Assembly: GCF_001399755.1 (NCBI RefSeq)
Contig: NZ_LJCP01000005.1
Span: forward strand, 62,001-126,000
Origin: Thiohalorhabdus denitrificans
Lineage (GTDB): Bacteria > Pseudomonadota > Gammaproteobacteria > Thiohalorhabdales > Thiohalorhabdaceae
Length of the DNA stretch: 64,000 nt
Direction: 5' to 3'
The position numbers were made by a program, and so were the translations under genes. Position 1 is the first letter of the stretch. Every line of letters starts with the position of its first letter. The notes beneath the pieces are model-generated. The model was not told the DNA's origin. It was given only the letters and a program-made list of their open reading frames with translations, and did not search any database. Below are positions 31,631 to 41,025 of the stretch, in pieces.

Positions 31631-33004
31631 ATGGTGGCCCCGGACCGCATCCAAGACCTCCGTCCGGGCCCGCCACGCCCCGGCCGCTACGTCCTCTACT
31701 GGATGCAGCAGGCCCAGCGCGCCTCCGACAACCCCGCCCTCGATCTGGCCGTCCACCGCGCCAACGAGCTGCACCTGCCGGTGGTGGTCGCCTTCGGCCT
31801 CACCGCGGACTACCCCGAGGCCAACCTGCGCCACTACACCTTCATGGTGCAGGGGCTGGCGGAGGTGGGCGCCCACCTCCGCCGACGGGGCATCGCTTTC
31901 CTCCCCTTCCACGACGCCCCGCCCCAGGCCGCCCTCCGGTTGGCGGAAGGGGCCGCCCTCCTGGTCTCCGACCGGGGCTACCTGCGCCACCAGCGGCAGT
32001 GGCGCCGGGAGGTGGCCGACCGCGCCCCCTGCCCGGTGGTGGAGGTGGAAACGGAGGTAGTGGTCCCGGTGGAGATCGCCTCCCCGAAGGCCGAGACGGC
32101 GGCCCGTACCCTGCGCCCCAGGATCGAGCGCCAGCGGAAGGAGTTCCTGGCGGAATGCCCCGCCGTGGACCCCAACCTCTCCGCCCGTCCCCTCGACCTC
32201 CGGGGCGACTTCGACCCGGAGGACGGCGAGGCCCTCCTCCGGGACCTGCCCCTGGACCGCTCGGTGGCGCCGGTCCCCGCCTTCCGGGGCGGTTACCGCG
32301 AGGCACGCCGCCGCCTGGACCGCTTCCTCCGGGAAGGGCTCCCGGGCTACGCCCGCCGCAGCAGCGACCCGGTGGCGGAGGCCACCTCCCACCTGTCCCC
32401 CTATCTCCATTTCGGTCAGATCGGCGTCGGGGAGGTGGCGCGGGCCGTCCAGGGGGCGGAAGCCCCCGCGAAGGACCGGGAGGCGTTCCTGGAGCAGCTC
32501 ATCGTGCGCCGGGAGCTGTCCATGAACCACGTCTGGTACCGTCCCGACTACGACGCCTACACCTGCCTCCCCGACTGGGCCCGCCGCACCCTGGCCGAGC
32601 ACGCGGACGACCCCCGCGACCCCTGCTATTCCCGGGAGCCCCTGGAGGCCGCGGAGACCGCCGACCCCTACTGGAACGCCGCCATGATCGACATGCGCAC
32701 GCGGGGCTTCATGCCCAACTATATGCGCATGTACTGGGGCAAGAAGGTACTGGAATGGATGGCCGACCCCCAGACCGCCTTTGCCACCCTCCTGGCGCTG
32801 AACAACCGGTACTTCCTGGACGGGCGGGACCCGAACGCCTTCGCCAACGTGGCCTGGTGCTTCGGCCTGCACGACCGGGGGTGGCCGGAGCGGCCGGTTT
32901 TCGGCAAGGTACGCTACATGAACGCCCGCGGGCTGCGCCGCAAGTTCCCCATCGAGGACTATGTCCGGCGGGTATGGGACAACAGCGACCCGGAGACGCC
33001 ATGA
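31631..33004 (+). CDS. phr: class II deoxyribodipyrimidine (CPD) photolyase
   Basis: 457 residues. Uses light and FADH- to split cyclobutane pyrimidine dimers. It fits class II rather than the usual bacterial class I: the N-terminus reads YVLYWMQQAQRASDNPAL, and the C-terminal FAD domain has PYWNAAMIDMRTRGFMPNYMRMYWGKK and NRYFLDGRDPN, followed by AWCFGLHDRGWPERP. ATG at 31631. The last codon region overlaps the DUF4389 gene (ATGA). Class II enzymes are scattered in bacteria, archaea and eukaryotes, so horizontal origin is possible; base composition is like its neighbours. Confidence 0.93.
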   Translation: MVAPDRIQDLRPGPPRPGRYVLYWMQQAQRASDNPALDLAVHRANELHLPVVVAFGLTADYPEANLRHYTFMVQGLAEVGAHLRRRGIAFLPFHDAPPQAALRLAEGAALLVSDRGYLRHQRQWRREVADRAPCPVVEVETEVVVPVEIASPKAETAARTLRPRIERQRKEFLAECPAVDPNLSARPLDLRGDFDPEDGEALLRDLPLDRSVAPVPAFRGGYREARRRLDRFLREGLPGYARRSSDPVAEATSHLSPYLHFGQIGVGEVARAVQGAEAPAKDREAFLEQLIVRRELSMNHVWYRPDYDAYTCLPDWARRTLAEHADDPRDPCYSREPLEAAETADPYWNAAMIDMRTRGFMPNYMRMYWGKKVLEWMADPQTAFATLLALNNRYFLDGRDPNAFANVAWCFGLHDRGWPERPVFGKVRYMNARGLRRKFPIEDYVRRVWDNSDPETP

Positions 33005-33393
33005 GCCCAGAGGTGCGCAAGAACGTCTCCCGCGGAGCCACCTGGATCCGCGGCCTGTACATGCTGCTGTTTGCCCTGATCTTCAACCTCGCCGAGCTGG
33101 TGCTGGCGGCGGTGGCCCTGTTCCAGTTCGCCGCCCACCTGCTCGCTGGGAAACCCAACACGCGGCTCCGGGACTTCGGGGCGAAGCTGGGCGCCTATCT
33201 GCAGGAGATCGCGGCCTTTCTGACCTACGCCAGCGAGGACCGGCCCTTCCCTTTCGCGCCCTGGCCGGGCGGCGGCGAGTCCCAGCCCGTCAGCGGGGAC
33301 CACGGGGATGAGGCACCCGAGGAGAGCAGGGGGAAGGTCGGGGACGAGGGCGACGCGGGCGGCGGGGAGCCCAACGAGGCCGGGGTGCGCTGA
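33001..33393 (+). CDS. DUF4389 family membrane protein
   Basis: 130 residues. Basic N-terminus (RKNVSRGATWIRGLYM), one long hydrophobic segment or tight hairpin (about 20-48, LLFALIFNLAELVLAAVALF), then a GKPN-x5-FG-x3-GAYLQ amphipathic stretch as in DUF4389, and a FPFAPWP motif. The last about 40 residues are a disordered Gly/Glu/Asp tail. Function of the family is unknown. The ATG overlaps the photolyase stop by four bases, so translation is coupled. A strong terminator follows. Confidence 0.85.
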   Translation: MSPEVRKNVSRGATWIRGLYMLLFALIFNLAELVLAAVALFQFAAHLLAGKPNTRLRDFGAKLGAYLQEIAAFLTYASEDRPFPFAPWPGGGESQPVSGDHGDEAPEESRGKVGDEGDAGGGEPNEAGVR

Positions 33394-33416
33394 CCTTCGG
33401 CTACCCCCCGGAACGG

Positions 33417-33448
33417 AAAAGCCCCGGCTCGGAAAGCCGGGGCTTTTT
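33417..33448. terminator. bidirectional intrinsic terminator
   Basis: Perfect 13-bp stem AAAAGCCCCGGCT/AGCCGGGGCTTTT with a five-base loop, A-run on the left and T-run on the right. It lies between the convergent DUF4389 and epimerase genes and serves both. Confidence 0.9.
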
Positions 33449-33483
33449 GCTGGATCAACCCGCCCTTGGCGAGCTCTTTCCCG

Positions 33484-34491
33484 TCAAACGCCGTAATACG
33501 CCCGGTACCAGGCCACGAACCGTTCGATGCCCGTTTTCAGGGGCGTTTCCGGCGAAAAGCCCACCGCCTCCTGCAGGTCGGCCACGTCGGCGTAGGTGGC
33601 CGGCACGTCGCCGGGCTGCATGGGCAGGTAGTTCTTCGCCGCCTCCATACCCAGGGCGTCCTCCAGGGTGCCGATGAAGTCCATCAGCGAGACGGGGCTG
33701 TGGTTGCCGATGTTGTAGACCCGGTAGGGGACGTAGGAGCTGCCCGGGTCGGGGGCGTCGCCGGTCCAGTCGGGGTTGGCCGTGGCGACCTGGTCGGCGG
33801 TGCGCACCACACCTTCGACGATGTCATCGATATAGGTGAAGTCCCGCCGCATCTCGCCGTGGTTGTAGACGTCGATGGGCCGGCCCTCGAGGATGGCCTT
33901 GGTGAACATGAACAGGGCCATGTCCGGGCGCCCCCAGGGGCCGTAGACGGTGAAGAAGCGCAGCCCGGTCATGGGGGTGCCGTAGAGGTGGCAGTAGGTG
34001 TGGGCCATCAGCTCGTTGGCCTTCTTGGTGGCCGCGTACAGCGACACCGGATGGTCCACGTTGTGGTGCACCGAGAAGGGCATGGTGGTGTTGGCGCCGT
34101 ACACCGAGCTGCTGGAGGCGAACACCAGGTGCTCGACGTCGTGGTGGCGGCACCCCTCCAGGATGTTGAGGAAGCCGGTGAGGTTGCTGTCGGCGTAGGC
34201 GTGGGGGTTCTCCAGGCTGTAGCGCACCCCGGCCTGCGCGGCGAGGTGGATCACCCGATCCGGCTGGTGGCGCGCGAAGACCTCGGCCACCGCCTCGCGG
34301 TCCTCCAGGGAGACGCGGGCCTCGGTGAAGCCGGGCTGGTCGCTGATGCGCCCCAGGCGGTCCTCCTTGAGGCGCACGTCGTAGTAGGGGTTGACGTTGT
34401 CCAGCCCCACCACTTCGTCGCCGCGCGCGAGCAGGCGCTCGGCGACGAAGTTGCCGATGAAGCCGGCGGTTCCGGTTACCAAGAAGCGCAC
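33484..34491 (-). CDS. UDP-glucuronate 4-epimerase (NAD-dependent epimerase/dehydratase)
   Basis: 335 residues, extended short-chain dehydrogenase fold. Converts UDP-glucuronate to UDP-galacturonate for surface polysaccharide. The NAD motif is GTAGFIG (about 7-13); catalytic Ser/Tyr/Lys are in SSSVYG and YAATKKAN. The segment FFTVYGPWGRPDMALFMF is typical of the CapI/LspL uronate epimerase group, which is why this substrate was chosen. Start is GTG at 34491, with GAGGG upstream. It begins four bases after ugd, whose product is its substrate. Confidence 0.9.
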   Translation of the reverse strand: MRFLVTGTAGFIGNFVAERLLARGDEVVGLDNVNPYYDVRLKEDRLGRISDQPGFTEARVSLEDREAVAEVFARHQPDRVIHLAAQAGVRYSLENPHAYADSNLTGFLNILEGCRHHDVEHLVFASSSSVYGANTTMPFSVHHNVDHPVSLYAATKKANELMAHTYCHLYGTPMTGLRFFTVYGPWGRPDMALFMFTKAILEGRPIDVYNHGEMRRDFTYIDDIVEGVVRTADQVATANPDWTGDAPDPGSSYVPYRVYNIGNHSPVSLMDFIGTLEDALGMEAAKNYLPMQPGDVPATYADVADLQEAVGFSPETPLKTGIERFVAWYRAYYGV

Positions 34492-34495
34492 GGGC

Positions 34496-35839
34496 CTAGC
34501 CCTCGCCCGCGGTGGTCTGGGGCCGGCCGATGGCCACGTGGGCCAGGCCGTGGGGGGCCAGGACGGCCGGGTCGTAGATGTTGCGGCCGTCGAAGATCAC
34601 CGGGTCCCTCAGGGTGGCGGCGATGTGGTCGAAGTCGGGGCTGCGGAAGGGCTTCCACTCGGTGACCAGCACCAGGGCGTCGGCGCCCTCCAGGGCGGTG
34701 TAGCGGTCGTCCACAAGGGTGAGGTCAGCGCGCTCGCCGTAGATCCGCCGGCATTCGTCCATGGCCTCGGGGTCGTGGGCGCGCACGGTGGCGCCGCGTG
34801 CCCACAGCCCTTCCATGAGCCGGCGCGCGGGGGCCTCGCGCATGTCGTCGGTGTTGGGCTTGAAGGCCAGTCCCCACAGGGCGAAGGTCTTGCCGGTAAG
34901 GTCCTCGCCGTAGCGCGCCACGATCTTGCGCTCGAGCACGGTCTTCTGCTCGGCGTTCACCGCCTCCACGGCCTGCAGCATGCGCGCGGTGTAGCCGTGG
35001 TCGCGGGCGGTGCGCTCCAGGGCGGCCACGTCCTTGGGGAAGCAGGAGCCGCCGAAGCCGGCGCCGGGATAGATGAAGGAGAAGCCGATGCGGGGGTCGC
35101 TGCCGATACCCTGGCGCACCATCTCGACGTCGGCGCCCACCCGTTCGCAGAGGTTGGCCACCTCGTTCATGAAGCTGATCTTGGTGGCCAGCATGGCGTT
35201 GGCGGCGTACTTGGTCATCTCCGCGGAGCGCACGTCCATGGTGATGACGCGCTCGTGGTTGCGGTTGAAGGGGGCGTAGAGCTCGCGCAGCAGGGCCCCG
35301 GTGCGGACGTTGTCGCAGCCTAGGATGACGCGGTCGGGCTTCATGAAGTCCTCCACCGCCGCGCCTTCCTTGAGGAATTCGGGGTTGGAGACGACGTCGT
35401 ATTCGAGGTCCTGGCCCCGCGCCGCCAGCTCCTCGCCCACCGCCGAGCGCACCTTGTCGGCGGTGCCCACCGGCACGGTGGATTTGTCGATGATCACGCG
35501 GTAGTCGTCCATGCGGGCGCCGATGCCCCGGGCCACGTCGAGCACGTAGCGCAGGTCCGCCGAGCCGTCCTCGTCGGGCGGCGTGCCCACGGCGATAAAC
35601 TGGAACAAGCCGTGGTCCACGCAGGTGTCCATGTCCGTGGTGAACCGCAGCCGCCCGGCCGCCACGTTCTCGGCCACCAGGGGCTCCAGGCCCGGCTCGT
35701 AGATGGGCACCTCGCCGCGCTCCAGCGCCGCGATCTTGTCCGCGTCCACGTCCATGCACACCACGTCGTTGCCGGCCTCGGCCAGGCACGCCCCCGTCAC
35801 CAGCCCCACATAGCCCGTGCCGACCACGGAAACCTTCAT
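34496..35839 (-). CDS. ugd: UDP-glucose 6-dehydrogenase
   Basis: 447 residues. Oxidises UDP-glucose to UDP-glucuronate with two NAD. The N-terminal Rossmann motif is [20 protein letters not shown]. The catalytic Cys is in [14 protein letters not shown], and the UDP-binding C-terminal domain follows ([19 protein letters not shown]). ATG at 35839 was chosen because the extended frame upstream lacks family similarity and GGGGGTTGG precedes it. Directly upstream of the epimerase; galU at 48 kb supplies UDP-glucose. Confidence 0.97.
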   Translation of the reverse strand: MKVSVVGTGYVGLVTGACLAEAGNDVVCMDVDADKIAALERGEVPIYEPGLEPLVAENVAAGRLRFTTDMDTCVDHGLFQFIAVGTPPDEDGSADLRYVLDVARGIGARMDDYRVIIDKSTVPVGTADKVRSAVGEELAARGQDLEYDVVSNPEFLKEGAAVEDFMKPDRVILGCDNVRTGALLRELYAPFNRNHERVITMDVRSAEMTKYAANAMLATKISFMNEVANLCERVGADVEMVRQGIGSDPRIGFSFIYPGAGFGGSCFPKDVAALERTARDHGYTARMLQAVEAVNAEQKTVLERKIVARYGEDLTGKTFALWGLAFKPNTDDMREAPARRLMEGLWARGATVRAHDPEAMDECRRIYGERADLTLVDDRYTALEGADALVLVTEWKPFRSPDFDHIAATLRDPVIFDGRNIYDPAVLAPHGLAHVAIGRPQTTAGEG

Positions 35840-35990
35840 TCCAACCCCCGCGTTGCTTGCCTCGGATGCTCCGGGACGAACCCCCGGCTCGTCCATGAAA
35901 ACCCTGATCGCCGCGCCGCCCCCTTGACCCCCCACCCGCCCGGTGCTAACGGGTGGAAAACGATCCCCGCGCGCCCGGGAGGAGACGGCC

Positions 35991-36518
35991 ATGACCATGA
36001 GCCACCGAAGGCGGCGACTATACTTCATCCTTCCCGACGTTCAAATCACCCGGGACGTTGTCAACGAACTGCTTCTGGCCCGGGTGGATGAACGCCATCT
36101 GCATTGTCTGGCCCGGGAGGACCTCGACCTCGGGGACCTGCCCCAGGCGGACGTCTTCCAGCGCAGCGACATCATCCACGGCGCCGGTCTGGGGCTGGCC
36201 CTGGGCGGCGCCACCGGCGCCATCGCCGGGGTGGCCACCATCCTCTTCCAGCCCTCGGGCTGGGCACAGAGCGGCGGCCTGGTGCTGGCCATCGCCCTGG
36301 TGGGCGCCCTGGTCGGCATGTGGGCCTCGGGCATGATCGGCACTTCGGTGCCCAACTCCCGCCTGAAGGCCTTCCAGAAGGACCTCGACGCCGGACGGGT
36401 GCTGCTCATGGTGGACATCCCCGAGGACCGCGTGGAGGAGATCCGCGAGCTAGTCAAGAAGCACCACCCCGAGGCATCGGATCGCGGCACGGATCCGCAT
36501 ATCCCCGCGTTCCCCTGA
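35991..36518 (+). CDS. DUF1269 family membrane protein
   Basis: 175 residues. N-terminal strand-rich domain ([22 protein letters not shown]...) resembling a ferredoxin-like fold, then two hydrophobic segments (about 64-85 and 95-118, [19 protein letters not shown] and [19 protein letters not shown]), then a C-terminal repeat of the first fold ([21 protein letters not shown]). This matches DUF1269, of unknown function. ATG at 35991 follows GGAGGAG; a second ATG six bases on is possible. It is divergent from ugd. Confidence 0.8.
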   Translation: MTMSHRRRRLYFILPDVQITRDVVNELLLARVDERHLHCLAREDLDLGDLPQADVFQRSDIIHGAGLGLALGGATGAIAGVATILFQPSGWAQSGGLVLAIALVGALVGMWASGMIGTSVPNSRLKAFQKDLDAGRVLLMVDIPEDRVEEIRELVKKHHPEASDRGTDPHIPAFP

Positions 36519-36534
36519 GGCGCCGTCCAGGGGA

Positions 36535-37119
36535 TCAGCCCTCCCCGGCCCCCGCCGGGGGCGACAGATCCTCCGGATTGTCCACGTCGCGCAGGATACC
36601 AGGATCCGTCACCGCGATCCGCTGGACCCACCCCGCATGGGCCTCCAGGACCCCGCGGGCGCCCCGGTCCCCGTCCAGCGCCGCCAGGGCGGCGCCGTGG
36701 TCCCGGGCGAAGCCCACCGGGTGACCCGCCCTGCCCCGATGGACGGGCCGCACCAGGGAGGCCCCGGCGCGCAGGCGCTCCGCCACCGCCGCCGCCGTTT
36801 CGCCGCGTACCCACGGCATGTCCCCCAGGGCGATCAGCCAGGCGTCCGCCTCCGGGATCGCGCGCACGCCGGCGGCCAGGCTCGCGCCCATGCCCCGCCC
36901 GCTTTCGGGAGCCAGCAGCACCCTGGCGCCCGCCCCGGCCAGAAGCTCCGCCACCCGCTCCTCGCCGGGACGCGCCACGGCCAGGACGTCGTCGGCCCCC
37001 GCGGCCAGCGCCTCGACGGCGGCCCGGGCCACGGGCCGGCCGTCCGGCAGGCGGGCCAGCAGCTTCTGACCGCCGAAACGGCGCCCGAGGCCGGCGGCCA
37101 GCAGGACCCCCTGGATCAT
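36535..37119 (-). CDS. mocA: molybdenum cofactor cytidylyltransferase-like protein MocA
   Basis: 194 residues, nucleotidyltransferase fold. The N-terminal signature LAAGLGRRFGGQK is the NTP-binding loop. The metal-binding aspartate is in LIALGDMPWV. MocA transfers CMP to molybdopterin to make the dinucleotide cofactor used by xanthine-oxidase-type enzymes. It overlaps the end of xdhC by four bases and follows iorA-iorB, a context that fits MocA better than MobA. The final residues are Pro/Gly rich. Confidence 0.88.
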   Translation of the reverse strand: MIQGVLLAAGLGRRFGGQKLLARLPDGRPVARAAVEALAAGADDVLAVARPGEERVAELLAGAGARVLLAPESGRGMGASLAAGVRAIPEADAWLIALGDMPWVRGETAAAVAERLRAGASLVRPVHRGRAGHPVGFARDHGAALAALDGDRGARGVLEAHAGWVQRIAVTDPGILRDVDNPEDLSPPAGAGEG

Positions 37120-38141
37120 GGCTGGGTGAGGCGCTCCTCCGCCGGGGACGGGGGCGCCGCGCGGTCCGGCTCGCCGCGCCCGTTGCGGATGGCGGTCATC
37201 TCCGCCAAGACCGAGACGGCGATCTCCGGCGGGGTCCGGCTGCCGATGGGCAGGCCCATGGGTCCCCGCAGCCGCTCGACGGCGGCCGGATCCAGGCCCA
37301 GCTCCGCCAGCCGGGCCCGCCGCCGATCGTTGTTGGCCCGCGAGCCCAGGGCGCCCACATAGAAGGCGGGGGAGGCCAGGGCCTCCAGCAAGGCCAGGTC
37401 GTCGAGCTTGGGATCATGGGTGGCGGCCACCACAGCGGCGTGGGGGTCCGGGCACCAGGCTGCCACGGCGTCGTCGGGCATGCGGGTGTCCAGGGCGACC
37501 CCGCGTCCGCTCCAGGCCTCGGCGTACTCCCGGCGGGGATCGCAGACCGTGACGGCGTAATCCAGGGCCAGGGCCATGTCGGCGAGATAGCCCGCCAGCT
37601 GCCCGGCGCCGATGACCATCAGACGCCAGCGCGGGCCGAAGGGCTTGGTCACCTCCTCCGCTCCCGCCACCAGGGCCGCCTCCCCTTCCCGGTCCGGACG
37701 CACCTCCACCTTGCCGGTCCCCCGGTGCACCGTCCGGCGGATGCGGGCCCCGGCGGCCAGGGCGCGGCCCACCGCCTCCAGCCCGCCGTCCCGGCCCGGC
37801 CCCAGAGGCTCCACCAGGAGCTCCAGCGTGCCGCCGCAGGGCAGGCCGAAGCGGGCCGCCTCCTCGCGGCGCACCCCGTAGCGCAGCGAGCCGGGCTCGT
37901 CCCCCGGCAGCCGGCCGGCCAGGGCCAGCTCCCGCAGGTCCTCCTCCACGCAGCCGCCCGAGACCGAGCCCTCCATGCGCCCGTCCTCCCGGAGGGCCAG
38001 GAGGGAGCCGGGGGGGCGCGGCGAGGAGCCCCAGGTGCCGACCACGGTCACCAGGAACAGCCGGTTACCGGATTCCAGCCAGCCGAGGGCCGCCTCGATG
38101 ACGGCCTGATCCGTGCCGCGGGGTGGCTCGCCCGGACCCAT
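37116..38141 (-). CDS. xdhC: XdhC/CoxI family molybdoenzyme maturation factor
   Basis: 341 residues. XdhC proteins bind the molybdenum cofactor, help its sulfuration and insertion into xanthine-oxidase-family enzymes. The N-terminal half has the family motif GTWGSSPRPPGSLLAL and the conserved SVSGGCVEEDL with its cysteine. The C-terminal half is a Rossmann fold (LMVIGAGQLAGYLADMA), followed by the second conserved block VGALGSRANNDRRRARLAELG. It begins 12 bases after iorB and overlaps mocA. Confidence 0.93.
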   Translation of the reverse strand: MGPGEPPRGTDQAVIEAALGWLESGNRLFLVTVVGTWGSSPRPPGSLLALREDGRMEGSVSGGCVEEDLRELALAGRLPGDEPGSLRYGVRREEAARFGLPCGGTLELLVEPLGPGRDGGLEAVGRALAAGARIRRTVHRGTGKVEVRPDREGEAALVAGAEEVTKPFGPRWRLMVIGAGQLAGYLADMALALDYAVTVCDPRREYAEAWSGRGVALDTRMPDDAVAAWCPDPHAAVVAATHDPKLDDLALLEALASPAFYVGALGSRANNDRRRARLAELGLDPAAVERLRGPMGLPIGSRTPPEIAVSVLAEMTAIRNGRGEPDRAAPPSPAEERLTQP

Positions 38142-38153
38142 GCGGATCCCCCC

Positions 38154-40322
38154 TCAGGCCGGCCGGAAGCCCGCGCGGGACAGCGGCAGGCGGCGCACCG
38201 GCTCGCCCTTCAGGGCAAAGATGGCGTTGGCCACGGCGGGGGCGATAGGGGGCGTCCCCGGCTCGCCCACCCCGCCCGGCTCCTCGTCGCTGTCCACGAT
38301 GTGCACGTGGACCTCGGGCATCTGGTTCATGGTGAGGATGGGATAGCTGTCGAAGTTGGCCTGCTCCACCTGGCCCCGATCCACGGTGACGGCCTCGTGG
38401 AGGGCCGCGGAGAGCCCGTAGGCCACCCCGCTCTCCATCTGCTCGGTGATGATCTCCGGATTGACCGTCTGGCCGCAGTCGATGGCCACGTCCACGCGGT
38501 GCACCCGCACCTCCCGGTTGTCGCTCACCGAGACCTCGGCCACCTCGGCGCAGTAGCTGCCGAAGGAATGCACCACGGCGATGCCACGGGCGCGGCCCTC
38601 CGGGAGCTCGCCGCCCCAGCCGGCCTGCTCGGCGGCCCGTTCCAGGACGCCGAGGTGCCGGGGCTGGTCCTGCAGGAGCCGGCGGCGCAGCTCGTAGGGG
38701 TCCTCCCCCGCCGCCGCGGCCACCTCGTCGAAGAAGGCCTCGCGGATGAAGCCGTTCTGGGACGCGCCCACGGAGCGCCACCACCACAGCGGCACCGGGG
38801 TGTTGGACATGGCGTAGTCCACGTGGACGCTGGGCACCGCGTAGGGCACCTCCTTGGCCACCTCCACCGAGGAGGAGTCCACCCGCTGGCCCTCCTGGAG
38901 CATGTCGTTGTAGGCCATGATGGAGGGGCCGGCAATGCGGTGGCGCCAGCCGGTGACCTCCCCGGAGCCGTTGACGGCAGCGGCGAGGCGATTGTAGGTG
39001 GCCGGGCGGTAGCGGTCGTGGCGGGTGGTGTCCTCCCGGGTCCAGACCACCTTAACCGGGGCCCCGGCCTTCTTGGCCGTCTCCACCGCGTCCGCCACGA
39101 AGTCGGTGTGGGAGCGCCGACCGAAGCCGCCGCCCAGGAAGGTGGTGTGCACGTGCACGTTCTCCGGGTCCAGGCCGCTGATCTCCACCGCCACCTCCTG
39201 GGTGGAGGTCTGGTCCTGGGTGGGGGCCCACACCTCGCAGACGCCGTCGGCGATACGCGCCGTGCAGTTCATGGGCTCCATGCAGACGTGGGCCAGGAAG
39301 GGCACCTCGTACTCGGCCTCCAGACTCTGCGCCCCCTCCGCCAGGGCCTGCTCGATGTCTCCTTCCTCGCGAACGGCGGCGGCATCATCGGAATCCGCGG
39401 CCTCGCGGAACTGCCGCGCGATCTGGGCCGAGGTCAGGCCGGCGTGCTCCCCGTAGTCCCATTCCACCCGCAGGGCCTCCCGGCCCTTCTGGGCGGCCCA
39501 GAAACCCTCCGCCACCACGGCCACCCCGGCCTCGATCTCGAAGACGTCCTTCACGCCGGGCACCCGCTTGGCCGCCTCGCCATCGACGCGGGCCGGGCGT
39601 CCGCCGATCACCGGACAGCGCACCACCTGGGCGGTGAGCAGGCCGGGAAGCTTGACGTCCATGCCGAAGGTGGCGGAACCGTCCACCTTGGCGGCGCTGT
39701 CCAGCCGGTCCCGGGGCTGGCCGAGGAGGCGGAACTCCGAGGGCTCCTTGAGAAGGACCGCCTCGGGTACCTCTTGGCCTGCCGCCGCTTCGGCGAGATC
39801 GCCGTAGGTGGCCTCCCGCCCGCTCCCCGGGTGGCGCACCACCTGGTTGGCGGCCTCCAGGGAGCCTGGATCCACGTCCCATTCCCCGGCGGCCGCAGCC
39901 ACCAGCATCGCGCGGGCGGCGGCACCCGCCTCGCGCAGGGGGCGCCAGGCGGCGCGCACGGCGGTGCTGCCGCCCGTGGCCTGGCGTCCCAGCAGGGCGT
40001 TGGTGTAGGCCTCGTCCGCCGGGGCGAATTCGGTCCGGATGCGGTCCCAGTCCGCTTCCAGCTCCTCGGCGACGAGCATGGGGATCGCGGTCATAACCCC
40101 CTGCCCCATCTCCGAGCGGTCGACGAGGACCGTGACCTGGTCGTCGCGATCGATACGGACCCAGGCGTTGGGCGCGAAGGCCTCCCCGCCGTCCGCCTCC
40201 TCCGCGGCGCGGGCGTTGCGCCCACCCACGGGGAGGCGGACGCCCAGCAGCAGCCCGCCGCCCACGGCGGCGCTGGCCTTGAGGAAGGAACGGCGCGTCG
40301 TCTTGACGGGGCTTCCGGGCAT
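38154..40322 (-). CDS. molybdenum hydroxylase large subunit, isoquinoline 1-oxidoreductase beta type
   Basis: 722 residues. Binds the molybdopterin cytosine dinucleotide and oxidises a heterocycle or aldehyde; the true substrate cannot be read from sequence. The N-terminus has a twin-arginine signal TTRRSFLKASAAVGGG, so the folded enzyme is exported to the periplasm. Cofactor motifs include TTFLGGGFGRRSHTD and MSNTPVPLWWWRSVG. ATG at 40322 overlaps the stop of the small subunit gene (TGATG). The IorB/aldehyde-dehydrogenase family is about this length. Confidence 0.9.
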   Translation of the reverse strand: MPGSPVKTTRRSFLKASAAVGGGLLLGVRLPVGGRNARAAEEADGGEAFAPNAWVRIDRDDQVTVLVDRSEMGQGVMTAIPMLVAEELEADWDRIRTEFAPADEAYTNALLGRQATGGSTAVRAAWRPLREAGAAARAMLVAAAAGEWDVDPGSLEAANQVVRHPGSGREATYGDLAEAAAGQEVPEAVLLKEPSEFRLLGQPRDRLDSAAKVDGSATFGMDVKLPGLLTAQVVRCPVIGGRPARVDGEAAKRVPGVKDVFEIEAGVAVVAEGFWAAQKGREALRVEWDYGEHAGLTSAQIARQFREAADSDDAAAVREEGDIEQALAEGAQSLEAEYEVPFLAHVCMEPMNCTARIADGVCEVWAPTQDQTSTQEVAVEISGLDPENVHVHTTFLGGGFGRRSHTDFVADAVETAKKAGAPVKVVWTREDTTRHDRYRPATYNRLAAAVNGSGEVTGWRHRIAGPSIMAYNDMLQEGQRVDSSSVEVAKEVPYAVPSVHVDYAMSNTPVPLWWWRSVGASQNGFIREAFFDEVAAAAGEDPYELRRRLLQDQPRHLGVLERAAEQAGWGGELPEGRARGIAVVHSFGSYCAEVAEVSVSDNREVRVHRVDVAIDCGQTVNPEIITEQMESGVAYGLSAALHEAVTVDRGQVEQANFDSYPILTMNQMPEVHVHIVDSDEEPGGVGEPGTPPIAPAVANAIFALKGEPVRRLPLSRAGFRPA

Positions 40323-40792
40323 CAGCCTTGCTCCTGCATGTCCTGGGCAGCCATCCGGATGGCCTGGCGGATTCGCTGGTAGGTACCGCAGCGGCAGAGG
40401 TTCCCCTCCATGGCGGCGTTGATCTCGGCATCGGAGGGATCGGGGCTGCGCTCCAGCAGCGCCGCGGCGCTCATGAGCTGGCCGCTCTGGCAGAACCCGC
40501 ACTGGGGCACGTTGGCCGCCACCCAGGCGCGCTGCAGGGGGTGGTCGCGGTTCTCGGACAGCCCCTCCACGGTGGTGACCTCCCGGCTTCCCACCTCGCT
40601 CACGGGGGTCACGCAGGCCCGCACCGGCTGGCCGTCCAGGTGGACGGTGCAGGCACCGCACTGGGCGATGCCGCAGCCGTACTTGGTCCCGGTCAGGTCC
40701 AGATTGTCACGCAGCACCCAGAGCAGGGGCGTGTCGGAGGGGACGTCCACCTCGCGGGCCTCGCCGTTCACCTTGAGGGAAACCGCCGTCAT
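40322..40792 (-). CDS. molybdenum hydroxylase [2Fe-2S] small subunit, IorA type
   Basis: 156 residues. Carries two [2Fe-2S] clusters to pass electrons from the molybdenum site. The plant-type cluster is C40-x4-C45-x2-C48 with C60. The second is C98-x2-C101 with C133-x-C135. ATG at 40792 is preceded by AGGAG. It has no signal peptide, so it should be co-exported with the Tat-tagged large subunit. First gene of iorA-iorB-xdhC-mocA. No cytochrome c electron acceptor gene is adjacent. Confidence 0.93.
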   Translation of the reverse strand: MTAVSLKVNGEAREVDVPSDTPLLWVLRDNLDLTGTKYGCGIAQCGACTVHLDGQPVRACVTPVSEVGSREVTTVEGLSENRDHPLQRAWVAANVPQCGFCQSGQLMSAAALLERSPDPSDAEINAAMEGNLCRCGTYQRIRQAIRMAAQDMQEQG

Positions 40793-41025
40793 GGATATGC
40801 GCTCCTGTGTGGGAAGATAGGGGCCGAATCGGGAAGGCGTAACCCCCTTGGTAAAGCATCCCGGCGGGCGTGTGCAAGGCTTAACGGGGGAGCCGGCACC
40901 GGAGCGGGCCGGACAAGGGGAGCCAGACGATGGGGACGGGACCCGGCGGGTCGGGCCTGGGTCCCGCACGCTGGGCTGGGCCAGGCGGGCCTCGGTGCGG
41001 CGGCCGTGCCGCTGGCGGAAGAGCC

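Noticed and set aside
37416-40382. A 988-residue open frame on the plus strand over xdhC and the molybdenum hydroxylase genes
   Set aside because: Opposite to genes with clear motifs and overlapping starts; composition bias only.
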